64,000 nucleotides of DNA from Monocercomonoides exilis (taxonomy: Eukaryota > Preaxostyla > Oxymonadida > Polymastigidae): the NCBI GenBank assembly GCA_001643675.2, contig LSRY02000029.1:1116001-1180000 (forward strand). The letters run 5' to 3'. A program made the translations under genes and the position numbers. Shown in pieces: positions 11,401 to 19,150 of the stretch. The notes beneath the pieces are model-generated. The model had not been told where the DNA came from, did no database searches, and saw only the letters and a list, made by a program, of their open reading frames with translations. Positions within the stretch are counted from its first letter, which is position 1, and every line of letters starts with the position of its first letter.

Positions 11401-12564
11401 CTCAGACATTTTGGGGATCTTCAAGATGCTGCCACATTTAATCAGTGCCTCTTTTACTGCCTCTCGTGCCTCGTAACGTGCCATCCCTTCAAACTCCTTC
11501 ACCACTCCATTGATCTTTCCGTCGTCAGTGAGGATATTGATGGCTGGAAGTTTGTGACGCAGCCCAACTTCCCAATCGTTCTGGTCGTGTGCTGGTGTGA
11601 TTTTGACAGCTCCTGTTCCGTAGTTCAGATCCACATAATCGTCAGCTACAACAGGAATCAAGTCCCCACGAAGTGGATGTATCAGCTTTTTTCCAACAAA
11701 GTGTTTGTACACTGGATCTTGTGGGTTAACAGCAACAGCTGTATCTCCAAGCATTGTTTCCAAACGAGTAGTTGCAACAAATATTCTTTCTTTTGCGCTG
11801 TCTGTGTCATTGGATGCTCCTTCAACAACATATGAAAATACTGTAAAATATCCAAAACGTATAGGATCTTTGTATCCAGGAACTTTTCTCATGTCGTTTG
11901 GCTTCACTTCTTTATAATCAACTTCAATATCAGAGATTGCAGACTGAAGTGCAGGGCACCAATTAACAAGACGATATTTTCTAAAAATAAGACCATTATT
12001 AAACATTCTAATGAATGCTTCGTTTACAGCCTTCGTTCTTGTTGCATCCATTGTAAAAACTTCGCGAGTCCAATCACATGATGCACCGAGTGCCCTGTAT
12101 TGTTTGCAGATCTCTCCACCTTTAATGTTGACCCATTCCCAAACGAGATCGAGAAAATCTTCTCTCTTATAATCTGTTCGGTATTTTCCTTGTGTTTCTC
12201 TTAGATGTCTTTCAACAACTGATTGTGTTGCAATTCCAGCGTGATCAGTACCTGGAATCCATGCAACATTAAAACCTTGCATTCTCTTACACCGCGAAAT
12301 AATATCTTGAACAGTAACCCCTAATGCGTGTCCAATATGTAATACACCTGTAACATTTGGAGGTGGTGTTGGAATCACATATTTGGGCTTTGTGCTGTTT
12401 TTCTCAGCAAAATAAAACCCCTGACTTTCCCACCACTCAGACCATCCTGATTCGACTTGTTCAGGATCAAACTCTGCATTTAATGGCTTTGATGTATCCT
12501 TTTTTGAAGCTTCTGGCTTGACGTATGAAAGAGAAGGTCCTTCTCTAAATCTTTGTTGAGACAT
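8464..12564 (-). CDS. VARS1: Valyl-tRNA synthetase, cytosolic type
   Basis: Single 1,366-residue exon. The class I signature HIGH lies at 76-79 (PPPNVTGVLHIGHALG) and KMSKS at about 713-717 (GRKMSKSLGN). The CP1 editing domain is recognisable around 265-345 (TTRLETMLGDTAVAV, AHDQNDWEVG). CSRTGDVIEP and QWYVDC fit ValRS rather than IleRS or LeuRS. The anticodon-binding domain lies near 860-980, and a coiled-coil arm (YAAEAKKQLAQAEK) around 1175-1255. It charges tRNA-Val. Oddities: a Lys/Ala/Glu-rich insert of about 90 residues near 395-490 inside the catalytic/editing region, and a C-terminal tail of about 110 residues made almost wholly of K/E/R/A. The tail may act as an RNA- or complex-binding helix (inference). 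The lack of introns in 4.1 kb contrasts with its neighbours. Confidence 0.95.
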   Translation of the reverse strand: MSQQRFREGPSLSYVKPEASKKDTSKPLNAEFDPEQVESGWSEWWESQGFYFAEKNSTKPKYVIPTPPPNVTGVLHIGHALGVTVQDIISRCKRMQGFNVAWIPGTDHAGIATQSVVERHLRETQGKYRTDYKREDFLDLVWEWVNIKGGEICKQYRALGASCDWTREVFTMDATRTKAVNEAFIRMFNNGLIFRKYRLVNWCPALQSAISDIEVDYKEVKPNDMRKVPGYKDPIRFGYFTVFSYVVEGASNDTDSAKERIFVATTRLETMLGDTAVAVNPQDPVYKHFVGKKLIHPLRGDLIPVVADDYVDLNYGTGAVKITPAHDQNDWEVGLRHKLPAINILTDDGKINGVVKEFEGMARYEAREAVKEALIKCGSILKIPKMSEIPNASAVDEEGNPTSAFALLRKRMLQNGMIGPAAEAELAEAAAEAKEKEKAKEKGGDYSAVKKKKKFQAKGEKKGSSEEKPAIQLSPEKQAELDETSFGWDFGHAMGITVCSRTGDVIEPMLKYQWYVDCSENGLAKHCKSAMRSFTTPPPEHPSDPYEGMIAVTPPSHKTIWDNWFNGMRDWCISRQLWWGHRIPAYRAFLKTSDGSIPAEDDSSKWFVGHTEEDALKAAAKFFNVPEEKVCLVQDEDVLDTWYSSGLFPFSILGWPDETNSDFQQLFPTSLLETGEDIIFFWVARMVMMSINLTGKVPFTEVYLHTMIRDKNGRKMSKSLGNIIDPRDVIYGRTKAELLERADKASVSDAEKKVSKEAIEREYPRGIERHGVDSLRLGLATYLRQDSSINLNLDVVKAQHAFCNKIWNMTKFVLMYLPQGFKPVQKEIEWSADCFVGKASGASSSTTPSPVQQPHELNALISSPTDRWMLSRVYHTVHKVINYFNQLKLGDIVNTVRSLILDDFCDRYLESVKPILQSESSTSASSSSEPSEAKEEKEKKEGALSEADQVRQVLYEVLDVSLRLLHPFIPFVTEELWQHIPRREGDKSSISVSSFPLDTQYECFCHSAPESTLKYNAAVLNSCTATVFQATNAIRSLRDTFKVKPSYKCEAFIGFTDASSISAEHAAMFEQIEKGIISSDAAGDRGCASLASPSPSPSPAQSPSSSASASSSQPSSHSNLIPPNVLIQCCPQLLQCVASRFLTKLAGAKSVALLPAANERPGCGDECVVSFIPGATIFMRLRRGSASVDYAAEAKKQLAQAEKTKKDIDKLEKQLGNKGKIPADKVADMEKKIITKKAEIASMESLAGQFAKLAEAQSLEGEEGEADSDEEGEAKEEETEEKKKMREEKRRKIEEKKKQKAIEKKEREEREKKEKEEKERLKQEKKAAKEKLAKEKKAKKEAEKAEKAEKETAEAGKEAEEKPKDQ

Positions 12565-12684
12565 AATGTTTAAAATGGTACGATCAATTTTTTTTCGTAA
12601 TTTTCAGCGTTTCGTTAAGGTTAAATATTTGATTATAACCTCAAAACAATAATTTTTGCGTGTCTGTGTAAAATTATTAGAATA

Positions 12685-12834
12685 ATGAATCCGACTTTGA
12701 ATTTAAATGAACATATATTTTTTCATTTCCAAAAAACATTCGATATTCATTCAACAGTTTCAAAACAAGAAACTGTCGAAAGTATTGTACGACAGTATCA
12801 AATAAATTATTCTTCCATGACAAATGTTGTCTAA
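12685..12834 (+). CDS. Possible small ORF, 49 residues
   Basis: ATG to TAA of 50 codons, divergent from valyl-tRNA synthetase and starting 120 bases from its ATG. The peptide has ordinary, non-repetitive composition, with HIFFHFQKTFDIHSTV followed by KQETVESIVRQYQI, unlike the surrounding A/T-runs. It could be a short protein, or the first exon of a gene whose later exons I cannot find; a GTTGTC near 12825 could be a donor. I do not recognise it. Confidence 0.3.
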   Translation: MNPTLNLNEHIFFHFQKTFDIHSTVSKQETVESIVRQYQINYSSMTNVV

Positions 12835-13164
12835 TGATTAGTTCTTTATGATTACTGTTTGCAAAAGATTAAAAAAGCAAGAGAATAACTGAGAGGAGTT
12901 ATAAATTCTTATTATTAATTATTTCTTTTTTTTTTCTTTTCTTCATCTTCTTCTTCTTTTTTTTTTTTTTTTTTTTTGTTTTGTTTTAGTTTTTTGTTTT
13001 TAAAGTTTGCACTTTTGAATCAACTTCATTTTAGAAAATGAACTGAGAAATTGTTAAGAGAGGAATAGAAAAAAGTGCAAATAATAGATTGTGCATAAAG
13101 TACCGGACAAGATCGATTTCTCAACGACTTCAAGAAGAATAATTCTGATAATTTTCCTTTAAAT

Positions 13165-13620
13165 ACAGTCTTAACCGGATATAATCACTTCGGTTTTTGC
13201 ACAACTTTTTAAAATTATATCCGATTGTAATTATACACGATGATGCTTTACACAGAAGAAAATAAAAATTTACAAATAAATAAATAAAATTTGTGTCATG
13301 TTTTGTATTTTTAATTATTCTTCATTAAAACGCATTTTTCAATAAAAAAAACTAAATTTTTAAATTTTATTATGTTATTTTGACTTATTCAAACATATTT
13401 CTGAAAAAAATAAAAAAATCGAAATTTATGATCAAAAAATCGATTTTTCAATGAAAAATCCACCTATAATGAAAAAAATTGTGATTATATATTTTTTGCC
13501 TTGTGATTATATGCGATGAAAAATGAATGAAAAACAAGCAAAAAAATGTCGGTGCATAGAAAAATGTGACAATAAACGAATGTGATTATATTCGTCGTGA
13601 TTATATCCGGTTTAGACTGT
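13165..13620. mobile_element. Non-autonomous DNA element (MITE) with pogo/Tigger-like ends
   Basis: The left end ACAGTCTTAACCGGATATAA (13165 onward) is repeated inverted at the right end (…TTATATCCGGTTTAGACTGT, to 13620), with a 23-bp terminal repeat and a single mismatch region. The order CAGT-N-AACC-N-GATATAA resembles the termini of pogo/Tigger elements as I recall them. The motif ATATAATCAC recurs inside: once near the left end, and four times in opposite orientation near the right end (about 13488-13608), as expected of subterminal transposase-binding sites. There is no coding capacity in 456 bp. A TA lies at the left border, but the right border reads TTTA, so the target duplication is not clean. 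Confidence 0.65.
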
Positions 13621-13648
13621 TTATCTTTACACTACTAACTCTTTTGAT

Positions 13649-13790
13649 ACATGAGACTTTTAAAATAGCCTCATTTGTACTTTGAAAAAGTTATTTCTTA
13701 AATTTTGGCTAAACACAAAATCAAAATTCAAAAAGATTTTAATCATTAATTTTTTCTGAGCACAAATGAAGCAGTTTTGAAAGTCTCGTA
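13649..13790. repeat. Short foldback repeat, ~30-bp arms
   Basis: The left arm ATGAGACTTTTAAAATAGCC (from 13651) continues into TCATTTGT. Its inverted counterpart ends at 13790 and reads, on the other strand, ACGAGACTTTCAAAACTGCT then TCATTTGT. The arms are about 85% alike and 140 bases apart end to end. It sits 28 bases after the pogo-like element. Probably another miniature element or its remnant. Confidence 0.5.
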
Positions 13791-13796
13791 TATCAC

Positions 13797-14330
13797 ATGG
13801 GTGATAATTTTTGAAATCATAACTTTTTTCGGGATATTGAATTTTCAAAGGATGTTGTCGTTGAATAGAGATTTAATATTTTGATGATAAAAATCATCAA
13901 AACCATTTCAAATACAAATGTTAAAGCTGAAATCATGATGAAGATAACTTTAAATGGGGGAAAATATAGACTTTCAAGCTTTTTTTGCGCAAAGCACAAA
14001 CATTTTGTTTCACTCATAACATTATTAAACTTTCAGAGATTTCAAAATAAATTTGATTTTCGTATCCGTATATTAACGTAATTGATATAATAATATTGTG
14101 TTTTGTGATATCAAACGTTTTTCAAAATATGAACCAATTTTTTTTGAAAAATTTTGTTCACAAAAAGTTCATCTAAGATGCATAATTTTTCAATGAAAAT
14201 GCCTGAAGTCAAATATTTTGTCCCAAATAGTATTTTAACTTTTCACTATTCTTTTGTTTATATTCATGTGATATTTTCTAATCGAAATTAAAAAATGAAA
14301 TGATATGATTTAAAAAATAATCACCCACAT
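13797..14330. repeat. Inverted-repeat unit bounded by ATGGGTGATAAT ends
   Basis: The left end begins ATGGGTGATAATTTTTGAAA (13797) and runs on through TCAT. The right end, read on the opposite strand from about 14330, begins ATGTGGGTGATTATTTTTTA followed by AATCAT. A third, direct copy, ATGGGTGATAATTTTTGAAA, lies at about 14354-14373, immediately beyond. The layout suggests one ~530-bp element with 27-bp ends, plus the start of a second copy or a deletion derivative. No coding content. Confidence 0.45.
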
Positions 14331-14850
14331 GTATTAGTATTGTTAAAATATATATGGGTGATAATTTTTGAAAGCATATTATGTCGATCTAATTTTTCTA
14401 TTCAAAAATTTCACTTGAATAATAACATATGAGTTTCAAAAAGTGAAATTGCTAAATAAAGAGATTTTCTTCTTTATTTCAACTGTAACATTAATTTTTA
14501 TAACATTTGTAAAATTTTAACAATTTGAACACAAAACATCTTCCCAATGACAAGCAACGTTTGAAAATTCTTCACCCCGAAAAAAATTATGATTTCAATA
14601 ATAACCTCCCACATTTTCAAATTTTTTGCAACAACTTTTTGAAGACTCAAATGAATTCTTTCTTCCTTAGATGAAATCTGTTTATTACGTGAAACAAATT
14701 CAATTTGAATCAACATGAGAACTGATATCATAATGTGTCTTTTTTAAATTAAAATAGTTTTTTTCTGTTCTCTATTCATCCTTTTTAAATAAATCGAAAA
14801 TGTCACAAAGAACTAATATTCTCATTAAGATGATTAGAAAAAAATAAACT

Positions 14851-15106
14851 TGGGTTATTCTTTTTGAAAAGTCGCAAATGTTTAATATCAAGGTTTTGTG
14901 AAAAAATACATTATTTGATCATTTTTTGCAATTTATTCATCAAACTTTATTATTTTGCAAATGAAAAAATTAAAGTTTATTTGATGAAAGAATATGTGCA
15001 TTGCATAGAAGTTTGATGAATACATTGTAAAAGATGATCAAATAAAGCACATTTTCAAAAAACCCAGATATTAAACATTTGCGACTTTTCAAAAAGAATA
15101 ACCCAC
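14851..15106. mobile_element. Palindromic foldback element, ~110-bp arms
   Basis: The two arms, 14851 to about 14960 and about 14997 to 15106, are inverted copies. The outermost 39 bases are identical (beginning TGGGTTATTCTTTTTGAAAA and ending TTTAATATC); the inner part is still about 80% alike, with ATTTGATCAT and TATTCATCAAACTT shared. A short spacer separates them. The structure is that of a hairpin MITE or foldback element. A transcript would form a long imperfect hairpin. No target duplication is obvious (flanks AAAC and CTTT). Confidence 0.7.
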
Positions 15107-15406
15107 TTTGTAAAAATATCTTTTGATGTTGAATTTTGGATAAATATTTAAAAAAGAAAAAAGTCAAAAATTGATCAAAACTCTGTTTTTGTGAAAAGAT
15201 CATAATGTATTAATTACGAAAATTTTTTCCAACGTCATATGCCTAACAACAATGATTTGAAGAAAAAATAAAAACATTTATTCAAAGAATTGAGATGAAA
15301 AAGAGAAAAAAAATATTTAACAAATTTTATATAAAATGCAATGATTATTATAATTTTTTTAAATGAATTTATTATCATAAAATTATTTTGAATAAAATTG
15401 GAATTG

Positions 15407-16661
15407 TTATTTCCTCTTTTTGTGGGCATATTTCCGAACTGAATGCTTTGAAGAAGAAGAAGAAGAAGAAGATGATGATGATGAAGAGGAAGATAACGAA
15501 CGCTTTGATCTGTGATGACGATGAAATGAATCAGAGGACGAAAACGAAGAAGTAGAAGAAGAAGAGTCTGTTGATGAATGCATTGGCGAAGTTTCGCTTT
15601 TACTGTTTCTGCCATGCCTTTTAATGGGGCGACTTCTGTGAAATGAATGAGAAGATTTTGATCGAGTTGGAGAAATGGAGGAATCTCGATCTGAAGAATC
15701 ACTTCTTGGAGATAAAGATCGATGAGTAAAATTTGTATCCCTGCCTTGTTTTGATCTAGAGGAGGATGAGGAAGACGAAGAAGAAAAAGGTGTTGTTGAC
15801 GAATAATCATGCAAATGAGAATGCGATGAACTTGATTTATGTTCTTTCGATTCTCCTTTTTTAATCTCTTTTTCTTCAATTACATTCAATCCCAATTCTT
15901 GCAATGCTTTTTCAACAGTCAAAGAACTATCAGTTTCGGAGTCGATTGCATCAATCTTTTGCTTAATTAAACTAATTTGTAGCCTATGAATTAACAAAAT
16001 AAATACATCAGTATTAAACAATATCAAAATTATGTTTAATTTCACACATAAGAGGGACAACGCGCTTTTCTGGTTTTTTATCAAAAGCATGCGAGCTTGA
16101 AGCAGGAGTAGATTTCTTCACAACTTTCGAGGATTTGAGTTCATCATCTTCATTTTCCTTGAGCTCTTCAGGAAGTTCTTCATCATCTAATGTTGGAAGC
16201 GTTGGAGAAGGGGGAGCCTCACCAAGTTTTGTATCTCCTTCGTCTCGTTCTGCTGCTTCAAGTTCCCTTGAATGAGACTCAGCAAATCGAACGCGAATTG
16301 GACGTCCAAGTGCCTTTTTTCCATTGAGAGTTTCCACTGCCTTTTCAGCTTCATCACGAGTCTCAAACTCAACAAAGCAAAAACCTGCAGGTTCGCCTTT
16401 TTTTGGGCCAGATTGATGCCATATAAACCTAATTCTTATGACAGTTCCAATTTTTTCTGTAAAGTCAAGTATTTGACTTTCTGTTATTCTCGGATCAAGA
16501 TTACCGATGAAAATCTTATTTAAATAAACGAAAAAATGATAAAAATTAAAACAAAAGAAAATAACAATACAAAATACCTTATTCTCCACCTTTTCTGGAG
16601 GACCTTCCACGTTTGAATCCCCACGACCGGGCATAAGTACTTTTTCATTTATGTACACCAT
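15407..16661 (-). CDS. RBM18: RBM18-like RNA-binding protein with SR-rich tail
   Basis: Three exons on the minus strand: 16661-16578, 16514-16048, 15983-15407; 375 residues; donors GTATTT and GTGTGA. An RRM starts at IFIGNLDPRITESQILDF, has RNP1 as GFCFVEFETRDEAEKAV, and ends in NGKKALGRPIRVRFAES. The phrase IGNLDP-ITE with the SGPKKGEPAGFCF loop is distinctive of RBM18, as is the later short helix SLIKQKIDAIDSE. Human RBM18 is ~190 residues. This one is twice as long because of an acidic linker (EELPEELKENEDDELK) and a Ser/Arg/His-rich C-terminus ending in KYAHKKRK. That tail makes it look like an SR-type splicing cofactor as well. Divergent to IFT25 with 59 bases between start codons. Confidence 0.78.
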
Positions 16662-16720
16662 TTTAATAATGAAAGAAAAATGTACTTGTTGATCTATCCT
16701 CTTATTAAAACTTGCTCAAA
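16662..16720. promoter_or_regulatory. 59-bp divergent promoter of RBM18 and IFT25
   Basis: The start codons of RBM18 (16661, minus) and IFT25 (16721, plus) are separated by 59 bases. Both core promoters and 5' UTRs must overlap the genes or be minimal. No recognised motif. Confidence 0.4.
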
Positions 16721-17446
16721 ATGAAGAACTGGATTTTGAAAGAGAATGGAGGATCAATTGTAGAATTTTCAAGTCAATAGTTTGATTATTTAGTAAATAT
16801 CAATATTTCAATAATGAAAACATTATTTTGGAATAATTAACTAAATAAAATTTGTTTTTTTTATTATTTGCTATGTTTGATAATTAAACAAAAATAGCCA
16901 TCACGAATCGCGATGTTTAAATTTACTCACAAGGGATCCTACGCTTTGTTGGTTTTCTGGGCGTTCTCCTGCAGGTATGCATTTTGCATTTTTTTATTCT
17001 TTGAATATTTTATATCTTAATTTAGTTCCGCAACATGTCATATTTTCATTCAGTACCAAAGTTGATTTGAAAAGAGTGGGAATATATTTACATGGAGAAA
17101 GCAATCAAAACCCGAAATGTTTGCGTCATTAAATTTGAAATTAAAAATATCTTTTTTCACAAAAATTTTTTCAAGATCTTATCATACAAACTTCATTAGA
17201 CGGAAAGAATTTTACTACAGTTGCTGAATCAGAGTTAGAGCAACGTGCTGGAGATCATTTGTTTGATTTACCAGAATTAGTTACAGCCAGCTTCATAAAA
17301 TTCATAATAGTTTGATTTATTTTGAAATTTCATCTAAAAATATCATTAACTCTTTGTTTCAGACTGAAAACTTTGGGGGCTCAGGAATATTTGTAACGAA
17401 AGCACTTGCATTTGGAGAAGAGAGCATGGATCACACCAGAAGTTAA
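16721..17446 (+). CDS. IFT25: Intraflagellar transport protein 25
   Basis: Five small exons: 16721-16779, 16898-16974, 17026-17118, 17176-17309, 17363-17446; 148 residues against ~144 in human HSPB11. Donors are GTTTGA, GTATGC, GTTTGC, GTTTGA. No single open frame shows it; it appears only after splicing. The assembled protein follows the IFT25 discoidin-like fold in order: start MKNWILKENGGSIVEFSSQY, then TRDPTLCWFSGRSP (human NPETFWTTTGMFP), VPQHVIFSFSTKVDLKRVGI (human FPQEFIICFHKHVRIERLVI), a DGKNFTTVAESE strand, and SFIKFIITENFGGSGIF (human YLRFIIVSAFDHFAS). The product would sit in IFT-B with IFT27. Every junction preserves frame, which is strong support; the exact 5' end of exon 2 is the least certain. 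Confidence 0.8.
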
Positions 17447-17625
17447 TTAAATACAATCATTTTCCAAACATTTCAAATATATTAACCTTTAATCCTTCCT
17501 TTATTTTTAATTTGAATGAAATTGAACATAAAATAAAAAGTTAGAAGTGAGTAGATTTTAATCTGACAAATTGTGCTCATTCCATTTCATAAAGTTGGAA
17601 TAATACATGAAATATTTAGTAAATT

Positions 17626-18519
17626 CTAAAAGATTGTTTGAAGCTTGTCAGGGAAAAGAATCCCCTTCATCTTTGGAAGAAGATTTTCATATGCTATTTT
17701 CAAACGAGCTTCAAGTGTGTTATTAAGTCTGATTCTTCCATCGTGGCATGTCAAAATTACACCACCAGCACTTCGAAATGTGAAATAAAAAAAAATTGTT
17801 TTTATTTAAATATTTTTATCAACAAAAAATTGAAAATCATACCAAAATTGACCGCTTTTAGAATGATCAGGTCCTGAAGGAAGCGATTCGTTTTCATCAA
17901 TAATAACATGGAATTCCATTTTCTTTGGAGCAATTGATTCTTCTGCTTTTTTAATTGCTTCTGGAATAGATTCTTTAACAAAAGCAACATCTTCTTTGCG
18001 GCACTAACAATTAAATGAGACAATATATATTTATTTAAATATTCATTTCCATTCACCTGAAGAAACAAACTAAGATTGAAACATGAGTTTCAAGAAGTTC
18101 CGTGAGGCCCTGTGAAATGAGGTTAACAAGCAATTGCTTGTATTTGTCGGTGTTTTTGGATTGCTCAGCAGAGTTTAATTTGGCCTTTTCTAACAAAGAT
18201 TCAAGCATTTCATTTCGTTGTTTTTGAATATCAAGCAAAATCGTATTTGTTCGATTTGAAATTTCACTAAATATACAAAAATTACTGTTAAAATATTTAG
18301 TCATTTGAAAGTGACAAACATTCTCCTCTTAACAGAGATCTGTGACTGTTTGCGTGCATATTCCTTCCTGATTCTTTCTTTTTCAGCCTCAAGCAATGAA
18401 TTCTTTTCTGTGTAATAATCTTCCTCTGCATTAGCAGTAATTTCCTCTGCTTTCTCATTAGCTTCTTGAATGATGAAGCTTTTCATCTGGTCGATAGATT
18501 TCTGAACTTTAGGATCCAT
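17626..18519 (-). CDS. ATP6V1E: V-type ATPase subunit E
   Basis: Four exons on the minus strand: 18519-18320, 18266-18071, 18003-17843, 17770-17626; 233 residues (family ~226). Donors GTTTGT, GTTTGT, GTATGA. The N-terminal helix has IDQMKSFIIQEANEKAEEI, followed by IRKEYARKQSQI. Then come SLLEKAKLNSAEQSKNTDKY, LISQGLTELLETHVSILCRK (human [20 protein letters not shown]), and the C-terminal domain CAGGVILTCHDGRIRLNNTL with EARLKIAYENLLPKMKGILF. Subunit E is a peripheral stalk component of the proton pump that acidifies endosomes and vacuoles. Splicing at CTTA/GTTTGT rather than the later CAG/GTGAAT gives the correct frame for exon 3. It is divergent to the small cysteine-rich gene at 18730. Confidence 0.9.
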
Positions 18520-18729
18520 GTTTCAACGTTGTAATATATGGGTGAGATCTGAGGCTTTTGTTTATCCCGGATGGTGTTTTCGTTAATAATTTTATTCAAT
18601 GCAACTCAGAGACTTGAATAAAGAAAGATTCTTTTTTCAAAAATAATAAAGTTTTAAAAATGATCGAAAATTGAGTCGGAATGGCAATTTACAAAAAAGG
18701 TCGAAACATTTACAACCTTTCAATATAAC

Positions 18730-18978
18730 ATGTGTCGGAAAACTAAATGCAAGAAATGGTTTGTTATTTTATGACAATTGAAAAGATAAACTTATTTTAA
18801 CGAATTTTTTTTTGTTTTTGCAGTGGAAAATGGTTTTTATAAAAGTATTTGTAATTGCATTTAAATCCTTTATTTTTTTAATAGGACTTGGAAGGGATGT
18901 GGAAAACACATTGAACAAGCTTTGGCCGGTGTTCCCGCCGAAGAAAGATGCACTTGTGAAGTTCATGACCCTGAGTAG
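18730..18978 (+). CDS. 43-residue cysteine-rich protein (CxxCGK...WxGCGxH family)
   Basis: Three exons: 18730-18758, a 9-nt micro-exon 18824-18832, and 18885-18978 (stop TAG); 43 residues. The product starts MCRKTKCKKCGKWTWKGCGK and continues HIEQALAGVPAEERCTCEV. I recognise this pattern (C-x2-CGK-x-TW-x-GCG-x-H, then VP..RC.C) from short uncharacterised proteins of plants, bacteria and protists. Six cysteines and a histidine could bind zinc (inference). The micro-exon supplies exactly the CGK of the knuckle; skipping it keeps frame but destroys the motif. A longer frame over 18812-19012 is a shadow that ignores these splice sites. Confidence 0.65.
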
Positions 18979-19150
18979 ATGGGTTTTCAAACTTACAAGA
19001 TGGAAAGCTTAAACTATTCCTGTTGAATTTCTTTTTTTAACAAAAAGATATTCCATCACCTGATTGTTATATTTTTTAATGTTTTACAAAGATGATTTAT
19101 CATCTAATTCCATTATAATATTTTGTTTTATTTTATTTGATAAAAAATAA

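Larger units (their letters stand above)
12835..15406. other. 2.6-kb gene-free region rich in inverted repeats
   Basis: No coding frame here looks real: the open frames have A/T-run composition. The stretch is occupied by at least four short inverted-repeat units (listed separately) and by homopolymer runs, including a T-run near 12958-12977. It behaves as a landing site for small non-autonomous elements between valyl-tRNA synthetase and RBM18. Confidence 0.6.

Noticed and set aside
13817-15203. Open frames of 60-77 codons on both strands (13817-14017, 14498-14731, 14970-15203)
   Set aside because: Composition follows A/T-runs and two overlap the arms of inverted repeats.
18812-19012. 66-codon plus-strand frame
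   Set aside because: It runs through two introns of the cysteine-rich gene; the spliced alternative matches a known small-protein pattern.
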